Shown: piece by piece, positions 1 through 8,238 of the stretch | Layout of the letters: each line of letters begins with the position of its first letter | Position numbering within the stretch: position 1 is the stretch's first letter | Assembly (NCBI RefSeq): GCF_030814655.1 | Contig: NZ_JAUSVK010000001.1 | Location: 5,091,001 to 5,155,000 of the forward strand | Direction of reading: 5' to 3' | From: Labrys monachus | GTDB taxonomy: Bacteria > Pseudomonadota > Alphaproteobacteria > Rhizobiales > Labraceae | Length of the DNA: 64,000 bases | Translations under genes and position numbers: made by a program | The notes under the pieces: model-generated | The model's input: the letters and a program-made list of their open reading frames with translations, nothing else | The model's database searches: none | What the model was told of the DNA's origin: nothing

Positions 1-300
1 AATATGTGGTCAAAAATACTGCAGCGTACTTGGCGTCCATTGCCGTCCTATATGCGGTATCACCGCAGGCAACCTCCGCATGATTGAGTTGGCGGGTTGC
101 CGCAATTGCCTGCGGTGATCTCGTGAGGCTCGCTGCGAAAGCGTCGCCGCACCGAGGCTGCCGGCTCCGGCACGCCGCCATGCTGAACCTTTCGACGAAC
201 GCGGCGACAGCCATGGCCGGATCGCGCGAGGCGTCTTGGGAGGGACGGCAAATGTCCGACATCGACAGACAGGACGCGACGGCGAGAGCGGCCGGCCGGC
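1..300. other. Left-edge stretch without a convincing gene
   Basis: I see no credible coding region here. The open frames on both strands are short, lack family features and read like shadows of GC-rich DNA. The first 60 bases are noticeably more AT-rich than the rest. The only structured element is the inverted repeat listed separately. The end of the Lrp-type gene follows immediately, so this may be its 3' flank and the flank of a gene outside the window. Confidence 0.5.
59..119. repeat. Perfect 14-bp inverted repeat
   Basis: ATCACCGCAGGCAA at 59-72 is exactly matched by TTGCCTGCGGTGAT at 106-119, with 33 bases between the arms. A second, overlapping pairing is possible between GGCAACC (68-74) and GGTTGCC (95-101). 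No T-run follows, so it is not an intrinsic terminator. It could be a REP-like palindrome, a regulator site or a cruciform. The function is unknown. Confidence 0.6.
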
Positions 301-762
301 TCAGACGCTGCTGAGCAGAAGGCTGGTCTCGCTGTTCGCCACCCCGTCGATCATGCGGACCTCGCGCAGGACCCGGTCGAATTCGGACAGGTTCGCCGCG
401 CGGATATCGGCGACGAGGTCCCAATTGCCGTTGGTGGTGTGCAGGGTGTGGATTTCGGGGATGCCCCGCAGCTTGCGGATGACCTGCGTCGTCGATTTGC
501 CGACGACCTCGACCATCATCACGGCGCGGACGGTATCGACGTCGTAATCCTCCCTCACGCGCGCCGTGAAGCCGAGAAGCGTGCCGGTCTCCATCAGGCG
601 ATCGAGTCGGTTCTGCGCCGTTCCGCGCGCGATGCCGAGCGCCGCCGAGAGCTTGGACAGGGAAGCGCGGCCGTCGGTGCGCAGCTGGGCGATGATGCGG
701 CGGTCCAGATCGTCGGGCGTGTATTTGGCGATGGCCGTGCCCCCGGTTACAGCTCTGAGCAT
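301..762 (-). CDS. Lrp/AsnC-family transcriptional regulator
   Basis: This 153-residue protein has the normal size and layout of Lrp/AsnC regulators. An N-terminal winged helix (LDRRIIAQL, then LSKLSAALGIARGTAQNRLD at about residues 17-50) is followed by a RAM ligand-binding domain that ends in the typical ETSLLLSSV tail. Lrp proteins form octamers and sense amino acids. The gene is divergent from ornithine cyclodeaminase, which suggests local control of the arginine/ornithine genes; the effector is not visible. An upstream TTG nine bases earlier is possible, but the ATG is preferred. Confidence 0.9.
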   Translation of the reverse strand: MLRAVTGGTAIAKYTPDDLDRRIIAQLRTDGRASLSKLSAALGIARGTAQNRLDRLMETGTLLGFTARVREDYDVDTVRAVMMVEVVGKSTTQVIRKLRGIPEIHTLHTTNGNWDLVADIRAANLSEFDRVLREVRMIDGVANSETSLLLSSV

Positions 763-794
763 ATCGTACAATCCCGCTGATCATATTGCTCGAT
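756..794. promoter_or_regulatory. Imperfect dyad between the lrp-type gene and ornithine cyclodeaminase
   Basis: GAGCATAT (757-764) faces ATATTGCTC (784-792) as a near-inverted pair about 28 bases apart, in an AT-richer patch containing two GATCAT/GATCATC motifs. It overlaps the start of the Lrp-type gene and lies upstream of the ornithine cyclodeaminase start. This position would suit autoregulation and activation by the Lrp-type protein. The assignment rests on position and symmetry only. Confidence 0.35.
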
Positions 795-884
795 CATCTG
801 CCGGAAATAACACAGGTTTGCGATTTCGACCAACGTCCGCGACCGCTAGCCTCCTGCATCTCCGCTCCGTGCAGGAACCAGCCG

Positions 885-1946
885 ATGCTTTCACCGCTTC
901 CGTCCGCCAGGGCCATGGTGCCCTTCGTCAGCGTCGGGAACATGATGCGCCTCGTCCATCATCTCGGCGTCGAAACCGTGCTGGCGGAACTCACCGATGC
1001 CGTCGAGGCCGACTTCCGGCGGTGGGAGAGCTTCGACAAGACCCCGCGCGTGGCCAGCCATTCGCGCACCGGCGTCATCGAACTGATGCCGACTTCCGAC
1101 GGCACCATCTACGGCTTCAAATATGTCAACGGCCATCCGCGCAACATCGCGGCGGGGCTGCAGACCGTCACCGCCTTCGGCCTGCTCGCCGAGGTGGCGA
1201 CCGGCTATCCCGTCCTGCTGTCGGAGATGACGATATTGACCGCGCTCAGGACGGCGGCGACCTCGGCGATGGCCGCGCGGCACCTCGCGCCGAGGGGCAC
1301 GCGCATCATGGCGATGATCGGCAACGGCGCCCAGGCCGAATTCCAGGCGCTGGCGATGAAGGCGGTATGCGGCATCGACACCGTCCGCCTCTACGACGTC
1401 GATCCGGATGCGACGCGCAAGACCATGCGCAACCTCGCCGGCTCCGGCCTGCGGACGTTCGCCTGCGCCTCGGCCCAGGACGCCATCGAAGGGGCCGGCA
1501 TCATCACCACCTGCACGGCCGACAAGCAGTTCGCGACCATCCTCACCGACAACATGGTCGGCCCCGGCGTCCACATCAACGCGATCGGGGGCGACTGCCC
1601 GGGCAAGACCGAGCTGCACCGCGACGTCCTGCGCCGCTCCGACGTCTTCGTCGAATATCCGCCGCAGACCCGCATCGAGGGCGAGATCCAGCAGATGGCG
1701 CCGGACTTTCCGGTGACCGAGCTCTGGCAGGTCGTCACCGGCGCGGCGCCGGGGCGCCGCGATCCCCGGCAGATCACCCTGTTCGACAGCGTCGGCTTCG
1801 CCGTCGAGGACTTCTCCGCCCTGCGCTATGTGCGCGAGCGGCTTGCCGGCACGGATTTCTACGAGACTCTCGACATGATCGCCGATCCCGACGATCCGCG
1901 CGATCTGTTCGGCATGCTGCAGCGCGCGAAGGCGGCGACGCGATGA
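885..1946 (+). CDS. Ornithine cyclodeaminase (mu-crystallin family)
   Basis: Predicted to convert L-ornithine to L-proline and ammonia with NAD. The protein is 353 residues, the usual length. It shows the substrate-site lysine in YGFKYVNGHP (K79), the Rossmann motif MIGNGAQAEF (about 145-153) and the catalytic aspartate in AIGGDCPGK (D237), all typical of bacterial ornithine cyclodeaminases rather than of alanine dehydrogenase relatives. An in-frame upstream extension starting at 786 lacks family similarity, so the ATG at 885 is used. The stop overlaps the next start as ATGA, indicating translational coupling with the citrulline hydrolase-like gene. Confidence 0.9.
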   Translation: MLSPLPSARAMVPFVSVGNMMRLVHHLGVETVLAELTDAVEADFRRWESFDKTPRVASHSRTGVIELMPTSDGTIYGFKYVNGHPRNIAAGLQTVTAFGLLAEVATGYPVLLSEMTILTALRTAATSAMAARHLAPRGTRIMAMIGNGAQAEFQALAMKAVCGIDTVRLYDVDPDATRKTMRNLAGSGLRTFACASAQDAIEGAGIITTCTADKQFATILTDNMVGPGVHINAIGGDCPGKTELHRDVLRRSDVFVEYPPQTRIEGEIQQMAPDFPVTELWQVVTGAAPGRRDPRQITLFDSVGFAVEDFSALRYVRERLAGTDFYETLDMIADPDDPRDLFGMLQRAKAATR

Positions 1947-2878
1947 TGCCGAAGAGTTCGACCTATTCGATCCAGGCGCCGGCCGCCGTCGTGATGGTGC
2001 GGCCGCACCATTTCACCGTGAACACCGAGACCGCGGCCGACAACCGCTTCCAGACCGGCCAGGAACCAAGCGAGGATCTGGCGCGGCGGGCCTATGACGA
2101 GATCACCCGGGCGGCCGAGACGCTGGAGCGCCACGGCGTCGCCGTGCATCTGTTCGAGGATACCGGGGAGCAGACGCCCGATTCCGTCTTCCCCAACAAC
2201 TGGTTCTCGACCCATGCCGGCGGCCATGTGGCGCTCTATCCGATGAAGGCTCCCAGCCGCCGGCGCGAACGGCGCGGCGACGTCATCGACATGCTGAAGG
2301 CCCGCTACCGGGTGCAGGACGTGATCGACTATTCCGGCCTCGAACCCGACGGCCTCTTCCTCGAAGGCACCGGCGCCATGGTCCTCGACCATATCGACCG
2401 GGTCGCCTATGCCGTGCGCTCCGACCGCACCGACCCGATCGCGCTCGAACGCTTCTCGACGCATTTCAATTTCGAGCCGATGGTGTTCGACGCCCGCGAC
2501 GCGGACGGCATTGCCGTCTACCACACCAATGTCCTGATGTGCGTCGCCACCGATTTCGCCCTGATCGGCCTGGACATGCTGACCGACGCGACGCGGCGCC
2601 AGGAGATCGTCGCCAGGCTGGAGCGCTCGGGCCGCCGCGTCGTCGCCCTCACCACCGACCAGATCGCGCGCTTCGCCGGCAACGCGCTGGAGCTGCAGGG
2701 CCGGCAGGGGCGCATCCTCGCGCTGTCGACGACCGCCCTCGCCGCGCTCGAGCGCGAGCAGATCGCCGCGATCGAAGACAGCGCCATGCTCCTCGCTCTC
2801 GACATACCCACCATCGAGCGGGCGGGCGGCTCGGTCCGCTGCACCCTCGCCGGCATCCATCTGACGCCGCGCGGGTGA
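1943..2878 (+). CDS. ctlX: CtlX-like citrulline hydrolase (amidinotransferase/deiminase fold)
   Basis: This 311-residue member of the guanidino-group modifying superfamily resembles CtlX, which hydrolyses citrulline to ornithine. Family marks are PNNWFSTH (85-91), LEGTGAMVLDH (140-150), the catalytic His of YHTNV (H194) and the catalytic Cys of GGSVRC (C300). Coupling to ornithine cyclodeaminase gives a plausible route from citrulline to ornithine to proline. The long open frame extending upstream through the previous gene is a GC-rich read-through; the true start is the ATG overlapping the upstream stop. The symbol is by resemblance; dimethylargininase activity is an alternative. Confidence 0.8.
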   Translation: MMPKSSTYSIQAPAAVVMVRPHHFTVNTETAADNRFQTGQEPSEDLARRAYDEITRAAETLERHGVAVHLFEDTGEQTPDSVFPNNWFSTHAGGHVALYPMKAPSRRRERRGDVIDMLKARYRVQDVIDYSGLEPDGLFLEGTGAMVLDHIDRVAYAVRSDRTDPIALERFSTHFNFEPMVFDARDADGIAVYHTNVLMCVATDFALIGLDMLTDATRRQEIVARLERSGRRVVALTTDQIARFAGNALELQGRQGRILALSTTALAALEREQIAAIEDSAMLLALDIPTIERAGGSVRCTLAGIHLTPRG

Positions 2879-2975
2879 AGGGCGGTCTGGACCCTGCCGG
2901 GGATGGACCCGATAGTGCGTCTCCCGTTATACGAATGAGGCTCTTGCGGGTGGGACCGCCAATCCAGGGGCGATC

Positions 2976-3926
2976 ATGGCCGATCTACGCAATCTGCCCC
3001 TGCCGACGCTGAGGACGTTCGAGGCGGCCGCGCGGCATCAGAGCCTCTCCAAGGCCGCGGCGGAGCTCAACCTGACGGACAGCGCCGTCAGCCACCAGCT
3101 GCGCCGGCTGGAGGAGGCGCTCGGCTACGACCTTTTCGGCAAGGCCGGCCGCGGCGTGGTGCTGACGGAAGCCGGGCGCGCCTTCGCCAAGACCGTCGCC
3201 GCCGCGCTGCAGGAGATCCTGGCGGCGGCGATCCGCCTGTCGGAAGCCGATCAGGTCGGCGGACGGCTCGACATCGCCTGCCCGCCGATGTTCGCCAGCG
3301 CATGGCTGGCCAAGCATCTGAAGGATTTCTGCCGGGATCACCCGACCGTCGAATGCCATATCCGTCTGGTCGAGAACCAGCGGGCAGCCGAACTCGGCGA
3401 CGCCGATATCGCCATCGCTTTCGGCCCGGGCGGATGGGCGGACCGCTGGTCGGCGCTGCTCGCCCATGTCGAGATAACCCCCGTCTGCAGCCCGACGCTG
3501 TTCCAGAGCATCGGGCGGACGATCGCCACGCCCGCCGATCTCGCGCATAGCATTCTCCTGCATTGGGACGACGGCTCGGAATGGAGGCGCTGGCTGTCGG
3601 AAGCAGGCTCGGCCGATGTCGGCCAGAAGGCGCGCCACCTCTATTGCAGCGACCTCGGCATGGCGATCGACCTCGCCATTGACGGCGCCGGCGTCGCGCT
3701 CGTCAGCGACACCCTGTCGTCCACCGACATCCGCAAGGGTCTGCTCCTGCGTCCCTTCGCCTTTTCCATCGACGCCTTCGGCGGCTGGCACGTCCTGTGC
3801 AGCCATGCCGGCCTCGGCCGGGCCAGCGCGCGCCAGTTCCTGCGCTGGCTGCTCGCCGCCTTCGGCCGGGATGACGCATGGGCCTCGATCCCCGACCTGC
3901 ACCACCCGCGCGGCCCGGCTTCCTGA
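2976..3926 (+). CDS. LysR-family regulator, GcvA-like
   Basis: The 316-residue protein has an N-terminal winged helix whose sequence (LPTLRTFEAAARH, then SAVSHQLRRLEEALG) is characteristic of the GcvA-type branch of LysR regulators. The effector domain occupies about residues 90-300. It lies between the ornithine/citrulline genes and the amino acid importer, all transcribed rightward, so it probably controls one or both. The effector is unknown. The dyad just downstream of it, ahead of the importer, is a candidate target. Confidence 0.88.
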   Translation: MADLRNLPLPTLRTFEAAARHQSLSKAAAELNLTDSAVSHQLRRLEEALGYDLFGKAGRGVVLTEAGRAFAKTVAAALQEILAAAIRLSEADQVGGRLDIACPPMFASAWLAKHLKDFCRDHPTVECHIRLVENQRAAELGDADIAIAFGPGGWADRWSALLAHVEITPVCSPTLFQSIGRTIATPADLAHSILLHWDDGSEWRRWLSEAGSADVGQKARHLYCSDLGMAIDLAIDGAGVALVSDTLSSTDIRKGLLLRPFAFSIDAFGGWHVLCSHAGLGRASARQFLRWLLAAFGRDDAWASIPDLHHPRGPAS

Positions 3927-3971
3927 CCGGAACGGCCGCGCCGTCGTGCCGGCCGGTCGCAGGGGTCAAAA

Positions 3972-4028
3972 GATGAAATTCCGTCATCTGTCGGATGAGG
4001 AATCATCATTTGAGCAAAAATCCGTCAT
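3972..4028. promoter_or_regulatory. Long imperfect dyad and repeated TCCGTCAT upstream of the importer operon
   Basis: Bases 3972-4007 fold as GATG, ATTCC, TCATC, a five-base loop, then GATGA, GGAAT, CATC: 14 pairs interrupted by two small bulges. TCCGTCAT occurs at 3980-3987 and again at 4021-4028, 41 bases apart, close to four helical turns. It lies about 100-160 bases ahead of the importer ATPase start in an otherwise featureless gap. It is best read as a regulator-binding array, perhaps for the adjacent LysR protein; an RNA hairpin is also possible. Confidence 0.4.
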
Positions 4029-4129
4029 GCCTGTAGATGGCGAACAAATAGGCATCCGGCCGAGGGCCTGCGCTTCGCCGCAAGCCCTCGGGACGAAACA
4101 GGGCCGAGCGGCCGGAACAAGGGAATGGC

Positions 4130-4900
4130 ATGCTGAAGCTCGCCGTCAGCGGCATTCATAAATCCTACAGCGGCCAGGAGGTCCTGAAGGGCGTCTCGAT
4201 CGAGGCCGCGGCAGGCGACGTGATCAGCATCATCGGCGCCAGCGGATCGGGCAAGAGCACCCTCCTGCGCTGCATCAATTTCCTCGAACGCCCCAGCGCC
4301 GGCCGGGTGGCGGTCGACGGCGAGGTGCTGGCGACGGTCAAGGACCGCGACGGCATGCTCAGGGCGAGCGATCGGGCGCAATTGCAGCGGATGCGCAGCA
4401 AGCTCGCCATGGTGTTCCAGAATTTCTGCCTCTGGTCGCACATGTCGGTTCTCTCCAATGTCATCGAGGCGCCGATCAGCGTCCTCGGCGTGCGCAAGCC
4501 CGAGGCGATCGAGCGGGCGAAGGCCAACCTGGCGAAAGTCGGCCTGGGCTTCGACGTTCTCGCCAAATATCCGGCGCATCTTTCCGGCGGCCAGCAGCAG
4601 CGCGTGGCGATCGCCCGGGCGCTGAGCATGAATCCCGACGTCATGCTCTTCGACGAGCCGACATCCGCCCTCGACCCCGAACTGGTGAGCGAAGTCCTCA
4701 AGGTGATGCAGGCGCTCGCCGAGGAGGGGAGGACGATGATCGTCGTCACCCATGAGATGGGCTTCGCGCGGCAGGCGTCGAGCCGCGTCGTCTTCCTCCA
4801 TCAGGGGCTGGTCGAGGAGGAAGGCGAGCCGGGAACGATCTTCACCCAGGCCCGCAGCACCCGGCTGCGCCAGTTTCTCGCCGGACGGCTGAAGCACTGA
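4130..4900 (+). CDS. Polar amino acid ABC transporter ATPase (HisP/ArtP type)
   Basis: This 256-residue cytoplasmic ATPase powers import. Walker A is GASGSGKST (36-44), the signature LSGGQQQRV lies at about 151-159, and Walker [13 protein letters not shown] follows. The sequence is closest in style to HisP/GlnQ ATPases, including the inserted segment with [15 protein letters not shown] typical of the histidine/arginine branch. It is the first gene of an ATPase, binding protein, permease, permease operon. Together with the arginine-degrading genes on both sides, the substrate is most likely arginine, ornithine, citrulline or a related cation. Confidence 0.9.
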   Translation: MLKLAVSGIHKSYSGQEVLKGVSIEAAAGDVISIIGASGSGKSTLLRCINFLERPSAGRVAVDGEVLATVKDRDGMLRASDRAQLQRMRSKLAMVFQNFCLWSHMSVLSNVIEAPISVLGVRKPEAIERAKANLAKVGLGFDVLAKYPAHLSGGQQQRVAIARALSMNPDVMLFDEPTSALDPELVSEVLKVMQALAEEGRTMIVVTHEMGFARQASSRVVFLHQGLVEEEGEPGTIFTQARSTRLRQFLAGRLKH

Positions 4901-4952
4901 GCCGCCGCCCCGCGCAACCAAAAGCAAGCAACGCCAACCAGAAAGGAAGACC

Positions 4953-5717
4953 ATGAGAACGATACTGATCTCGCTCGCCGCCGCGCTGGCGCTCGCCGGG
5001 GCTGCGAGCGCGGCCGAGGCGGCCGACAGGGTTTCGATCGCCACCGATGCGACCTTTCCGCCCTTCGAATCCGTCGATTCCAGCGGCAAGCTCGTCGGCT
5101 ACGACATCGAGCTCATGCAGGCGGTCTGCGATGCGGCCAAGCTCGACTGCAACATCTTCGGCGCGGCGTGGGACGGCATGATCCCCGGCCTGATCGCGGG
5201 CAAATACGACGCCCTGATCTCCCAGCTCACGGTGACCGAGAAGAGGCGCAAGGTCATCGCCTTCAGCGACATCTACGAGCATCCGGTCTTCCGCTTCGTC
5301 GCCAGGAAGGGGACGTCCTTCGACTTCGCGTCCGGCGGGCTCAAGGGCAAGACCATCGCCGTCCAGACCGGCACGCCGATGGACGCCTATGTCACCGCCC
5401 ACTTCCCGGAGGCGACGATCAAGCGCTACGATTCGGGCAGCGCGCCCTATCTCGAGCTCGCCGCCGGCCGCGCCGATCTCCACATCAGCTACCAGGCGCA
5501 GATCGTCAACAGCTTCCTCAAGGGCGATGCCGGCAAGGATTTCGCCCTCGTCGGGCCGGAACTCACCGGCAAGGACGCCAAGGAATTCGGCGAAGGCGTC
5601 GCCATCGCCGTCGGCAAGAAGAACACCAAGCTGCTCGACGACATCAACAGGGGTCTGGCCGCCGTTCGCGCGAGCGGCAAGCTCGACGCGCTCAACGCCA
5701 AATATCTGGGCCAATAA
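4953..5717 (+). CDS. Periplasmic polar amino acid-binding protein (ArtJ/HisJ type)
   Basis: The 254-residue protein begins with a cleavable signal peptide of about 24 residues (small, hydrophobic, ending near AEAAD). It continues with the family-3 solute-binding fold: ATFPPFES, the YDIELMQAVC segment, and the SQLTVTEKRR and QTGTPMDAY motifs. It captures the substrate in the periplasm for the two permeases that follow. The gap to the first permease is only a few bases, supporting one operon. The exact ligand cannot be read, but context favours basic or guanidino amino acids. Confidence 0.9.
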   Translation: MRTILISLAAALALAGAASAAEAADRVSIATDATFPPFESVDSSGKLVGYDIELMQAVCDAAKLDCNIFGAAWDGMIPGLIAGKYDALISQLTVTEKRRKVIAFSDIYEHPVFRFVARKGTSFDFASGGLKGKTIAVQTGTPMDAYVTAHFPEATIKRYDSGSAPYLELAAGRADLHISYQAQIVNSFLKGDAGKDFALVGPELTGKDAKEFGEGVAIAVGKKNTKLLDDINRGLAAVRASGKLDALNAKYLGQ

Positions 5718-5723
5718 GCGGCG

Positions 5724-6413
5724 ATGACCTTAGCCTATGTCGCCACGATCCTCGCAGCAGGGCCCACCACCCTGCTGCTCGCCCTTTCGTCGCTGCTCGT
5801 GGCGATCGTGCTCGGCTTCGCGGCGGCCTTCGCCAAGCTCTCGCGCAGCCCCGTGCTGCGCGGAGCCGCCGGCCTCTATACGTTCGTCATCCGCGGCATC
5901 CCCGACCTCGTCGTCATGCTGCTGGTCTATTACAGCCTGCCGGCGCTCCTAAACCAATTCGCCGATGCGCTGGGCTTCGACATCCGGTTCGAGTTCTCGC
6001 CGGTCGTCGCCGGCGTCGCGACGCTCGGCCTGATCTTCGGCGCCTATATGACGGAAACCTTCAAGTCGGCGCTCCAGAACATTCCGAAGGGCCAGATCGA
6101 AGCCGCGATGGCCTATGGCCTGAGCCGCCGCCGCCTGTTCCTGCGCATCGTGCTGCCTCAGCTCGTCCGGCTCGCGCTGCCGGGCTTCACCAACAATTGG
6201 CTGGTGCTGGCGAAGGCGACCGCGCTCGTCTCGCTGATCGGCCTCCAGGACGTGATGTTCCGCGCCAAGGGCGCCGCCGAGGCGACGGCGATGCCGTTCA
6301 CCTTCTATCTCGTCGCCGCCGGCTTCTATCTGGCCGTCACCCTCGCCTCGATGGCGCTCCTCGTCCATGCGGCGCGGCGCTTCGAGCTCGGCACGAAGGC
6401 GTTCGAGCCATGA
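5724..6413 (+). CDS. Polar amino acid ABC transporter permease (HisQ/ArtQ type)
   Basis: This 229-residue inner-membrane protein has several hydrophobic helices and the coupling-helix EAA loop QIEAAMAYGLSRRRLF near residues 130-145. RGIPDLVVMLLVYY is the usual RG(I/T)P motif of HisM/HisQ permeases. It pairs with the next permease to form the channel. Its stop overlaps the next start (ATGA), so the two are translated together. Confidence 0.9.
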   Translation: MTLAYVATILAAGPTTLLLALSSLLVAIVLGFAAAFAKLSRSPVLRGAAGLYTFVIRGIPDLVVMLLVYYSLPALLNQFADALGFDIRFEFSPVVAGVATLGLIFGAYMTETFKSALQNIPKGQIEAAMAYGLSRRRLFLRIVLPQLVRLALPGFTNNWLVLAKATALVSLIGLQDVMFRAKGAAEATAMPFTFYLVAAGFYLAVTLASMALLVHAARRFELGTKAFEP

Positions 6414-7102
6414 ATTGGGACGTGATCGCCGACAATCTCGGCGCCTATGCGCAGGGCGCGCGGCTGACGCTGCTGCTCACCGGCGCCTCGCTCCTCGTCT
6501 CGTTCTTCCTGGCCATGCCCCTGGCCTTCGCCCGCAACAGCCGCACGCCGCTTCTGCGCAACGCCGTGCTGGCCTACACCCTCGTCTTCCGCGGCACGCC
6601 GCTGCTGGTCCAGATCTACCTCATCTATTTCGGCCTCTCGCAGTTCGAGCTCGTCCGCGCGAGCATCTTCTGGCCATGGCTGTCGAGCCCGATGGTGTGC
6701 GTGCTCGCCGCCTTCGTCCTCAACTCCACCGCCTACACCACCGAGATCTTCGCCGGCGGCCTGCGCCATATCCCGGCCGGGGAGATCGAGGCCATGCACG
6801 CCTACGGCATGTCGGCCTGGACGCGGGCGAGGCGCATCCTGATCCCTTCGATGCTGACGCGCTCCCTGCCGCTCTACGGCAACGAGATGATCATGATGCT
6901 GCACGCCACCTCGCTGGCGAGCACGGTGACGCTGGTCGAGATCACCAGCGTCGCCCGCCAGATCACGCTGGACGACTACATCCAGTTCGAGCCCTACGTG
7001 ACGGCTGCCGCGATCTATCTCGCCATGACCTTCGTGCTCGTCAGCGCCTTCCAGCTGGTCCAGCGGCGCTGGGCCGGCTACCTCCAGGAGCGGATGGGCT
7101 GA
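6410..7102 (+). CDS. Polar amino acid ABC transporter permease (HisM/ArtM type)
   Basis: This is a 230-residue membrane permease. It has FRGTPLLVQIYLIYFGL, a family mark for the second permease of histidine/arginine systems, and the EAA loop GEIEAMHAYGMSAWTRAR. The start chosen is the ATG that overlaps the upstream permease stop; a much longer open frame reading back through two genes is an artefact of GC richness. It completes a four-gene importer with all subunits present. Confidence 0.9.
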   Translation: MNWDVIADNLGAYAQGARLTLLLTGASLLVSFFLAMPLAFARNSRTPLLRNAVLAYTLVFRGTPLLVQIYLIYFGLSQFELVRASIFWPWLSSPMVCVLAAFVLNSTAYTTEIFAGGLRHIPAGEIEAMHAYGMSAWTRARRILIPSMLTRSLPLYGNEMIMMLHATSLASTVTLVEITSVARQITLDDYIQFEPYVTAAAIYLAMTFVLVSAFQLVQRRWAGYLQERMG

Positions 7103-7162
7103 CCATGGACCGCCGATCCCGCCTCCCCCTCGCCATCCCTCTCTCGCCACCTCCTCGTCAGC

Positions 7163-7186
7163 CGCCCGGCCTTTCGGTGCCGGGCG
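7163..7186 (+). other. Small hairpin just upstream of the ureohydrolase gene
   Basis: CGCCCGGC and GCCGGGCG form an 8-bp perfect stem with an 8-base loop, 13 bases before the start codon and adjacent to the GAAGGA ribosome-binding site. No T-run follows, so it is not a standard terminator. It may limit read-through from the importer operon or tune translation; that is inference. Confidence 0.4.
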
Positions 7187-7199
7187 AAGGAAAGATGCC

Positions 7200-8183
7200 A
7201 TGAACGAAAAACCCAATCTCGGTGCGCTCTTCGGCGCGGCCGCGGACACCCGCACCTTTCTCGGCCTCGCGGCCTGCCCCGACCTGGACGCCCTGTCGGC
7301 GCCGATCGCCCTCATCGGCGCGCCCTGCGCCACGCCTTACGCCTCGGTCGGCGCCTATTGCCGCCACGCGCCGGACGCGCTGCGGCGAGCGACGGCGTCG
7401 TTGACCGCCAATATCGACCGGCATGATTTCGACAATGCCGGCCCGGTATTCCCGGTGCCCGATCTGAGGGCGGTCGACTGCGGCAACCTGCCTTTCGACG
7501 AGGCCGACCCGGCCGGCAATCGCGACGCCATCCGCGGCGCGGTGGCGAAGGTCCTCCAGCGCGGCGCGGTGCCGGTGCTGCTCGGCGGCGACGATTCCAT
7601 CCCGATCCCGATGATCGAGGCACTGGGAGCGGCAGGAGACGGCTACAAATACACCATCCTGCAGATCGACGCGCATATCGACTGGCGCGAGATCCATATG
7701 GGCGAACGGCTGGGCCTGTCCTCGACCATGCGGCGCGCCTCCGAAATGCCCCATGTCGAACGCATCATCCAGGTCGGCGCCCGGGGCATCGGATCGGCGG
7801 CGACCACGGATTACGAGGACGCCGTCGCATGGGGCGTCCGGTTCGTGACGGCCTATGACCTGCACAGGACGGGCGTCGACGCCGTGCTCGGCCTCATCCC
7901 CGAAGGCAGCCGCATCGTGCTCTGCATCGACGCGGACGCCCTCGATCCCGCACTCGTGCCCGGCGTGATCGGCCGCGCACCGGGCGGCCTCAGCTATTAC
8001 CAGGTGGTCGATCTCATCCGAGGGGCGGCGCGGCGCGGCAGCATCGCGGCCATGGATTTCGTCGAATTCATGCCCGAACGCGACGTCGACGACATCGGCG
8101 CCTTCACGCTCGCCCGGCTGATCACCACGGCGCTCGGCGTCCTTGCCCGCCAGGCCGCCGAGCGGACAACGATCCCCGCGTGA
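7200..8183 (+). CDS. Agmatinase/arginase-family ureohydrolase
   Basis: The 327-residue protein has the ureohydrolase fold and the two-manganese site: DAHID (157-161) and DADALDP (244-250). The first motif, normally GGDHS, reads GGDDS (129-133), so the usual metal-binding histidine is an aspartate here. Members release urea from guanidino compounds such as agmatine, guanidinobutyrate or arginine. Next to a basic amino acid importer and ornithine cyclodeaminase, it would feed the same pathway. The substrate is uncertain: agmatine or guanidinobutyrate-like acids are as likely as arginine. Confidence 0.85.
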   Translation: MNEKPNLGALFGAAADTRTFLGLAACPDLDALSAPIALIGAPCATPYASVGAYCRHAPDALRRATASLTANIDRHDFDNAGPVFPVPDLRAVDCGNLPFDEADPAGNRDAIRGAVAKVLQRGAVPVLLGGDDSIPIPMIEALGAAGDGYKYTILQIDAHIDWREIHMGERLGLSSTMRRASEMPHVERIIQVGARGIGSAATTDYEDAVAWGVRFVTAYDLHRTGVDAVLGLIPEGSRIVLCIDADALDPALVPGVIGRAPGGLSYYQVVDLIRGAARRGSIAAMDFVEFMPERDVDDIGAFTLARLITTALGVLARQAAERTTIPA

Positions 8184-8238
8184 GACGATGCGTCTCTCGT
8201 CCTGATCGTCCCGCCGGCGCCGTCGCGTCGCAAGCGCT

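Noticed and set aside
566-1942. N-terminal extension of the citrulline hydrolase-like frame
   Set aside because: It runs out of frame through ornithine cyclodeaminase and is arginine-rich filler; similarity begins at the ATG that overlaps the upstream stop.
5168-6409. N-terminal extension of the second arginine-type permease frame
   Set aside because: It overlaps the binding protein and first permease in another frame; the real permease begins at the coupled ATG.
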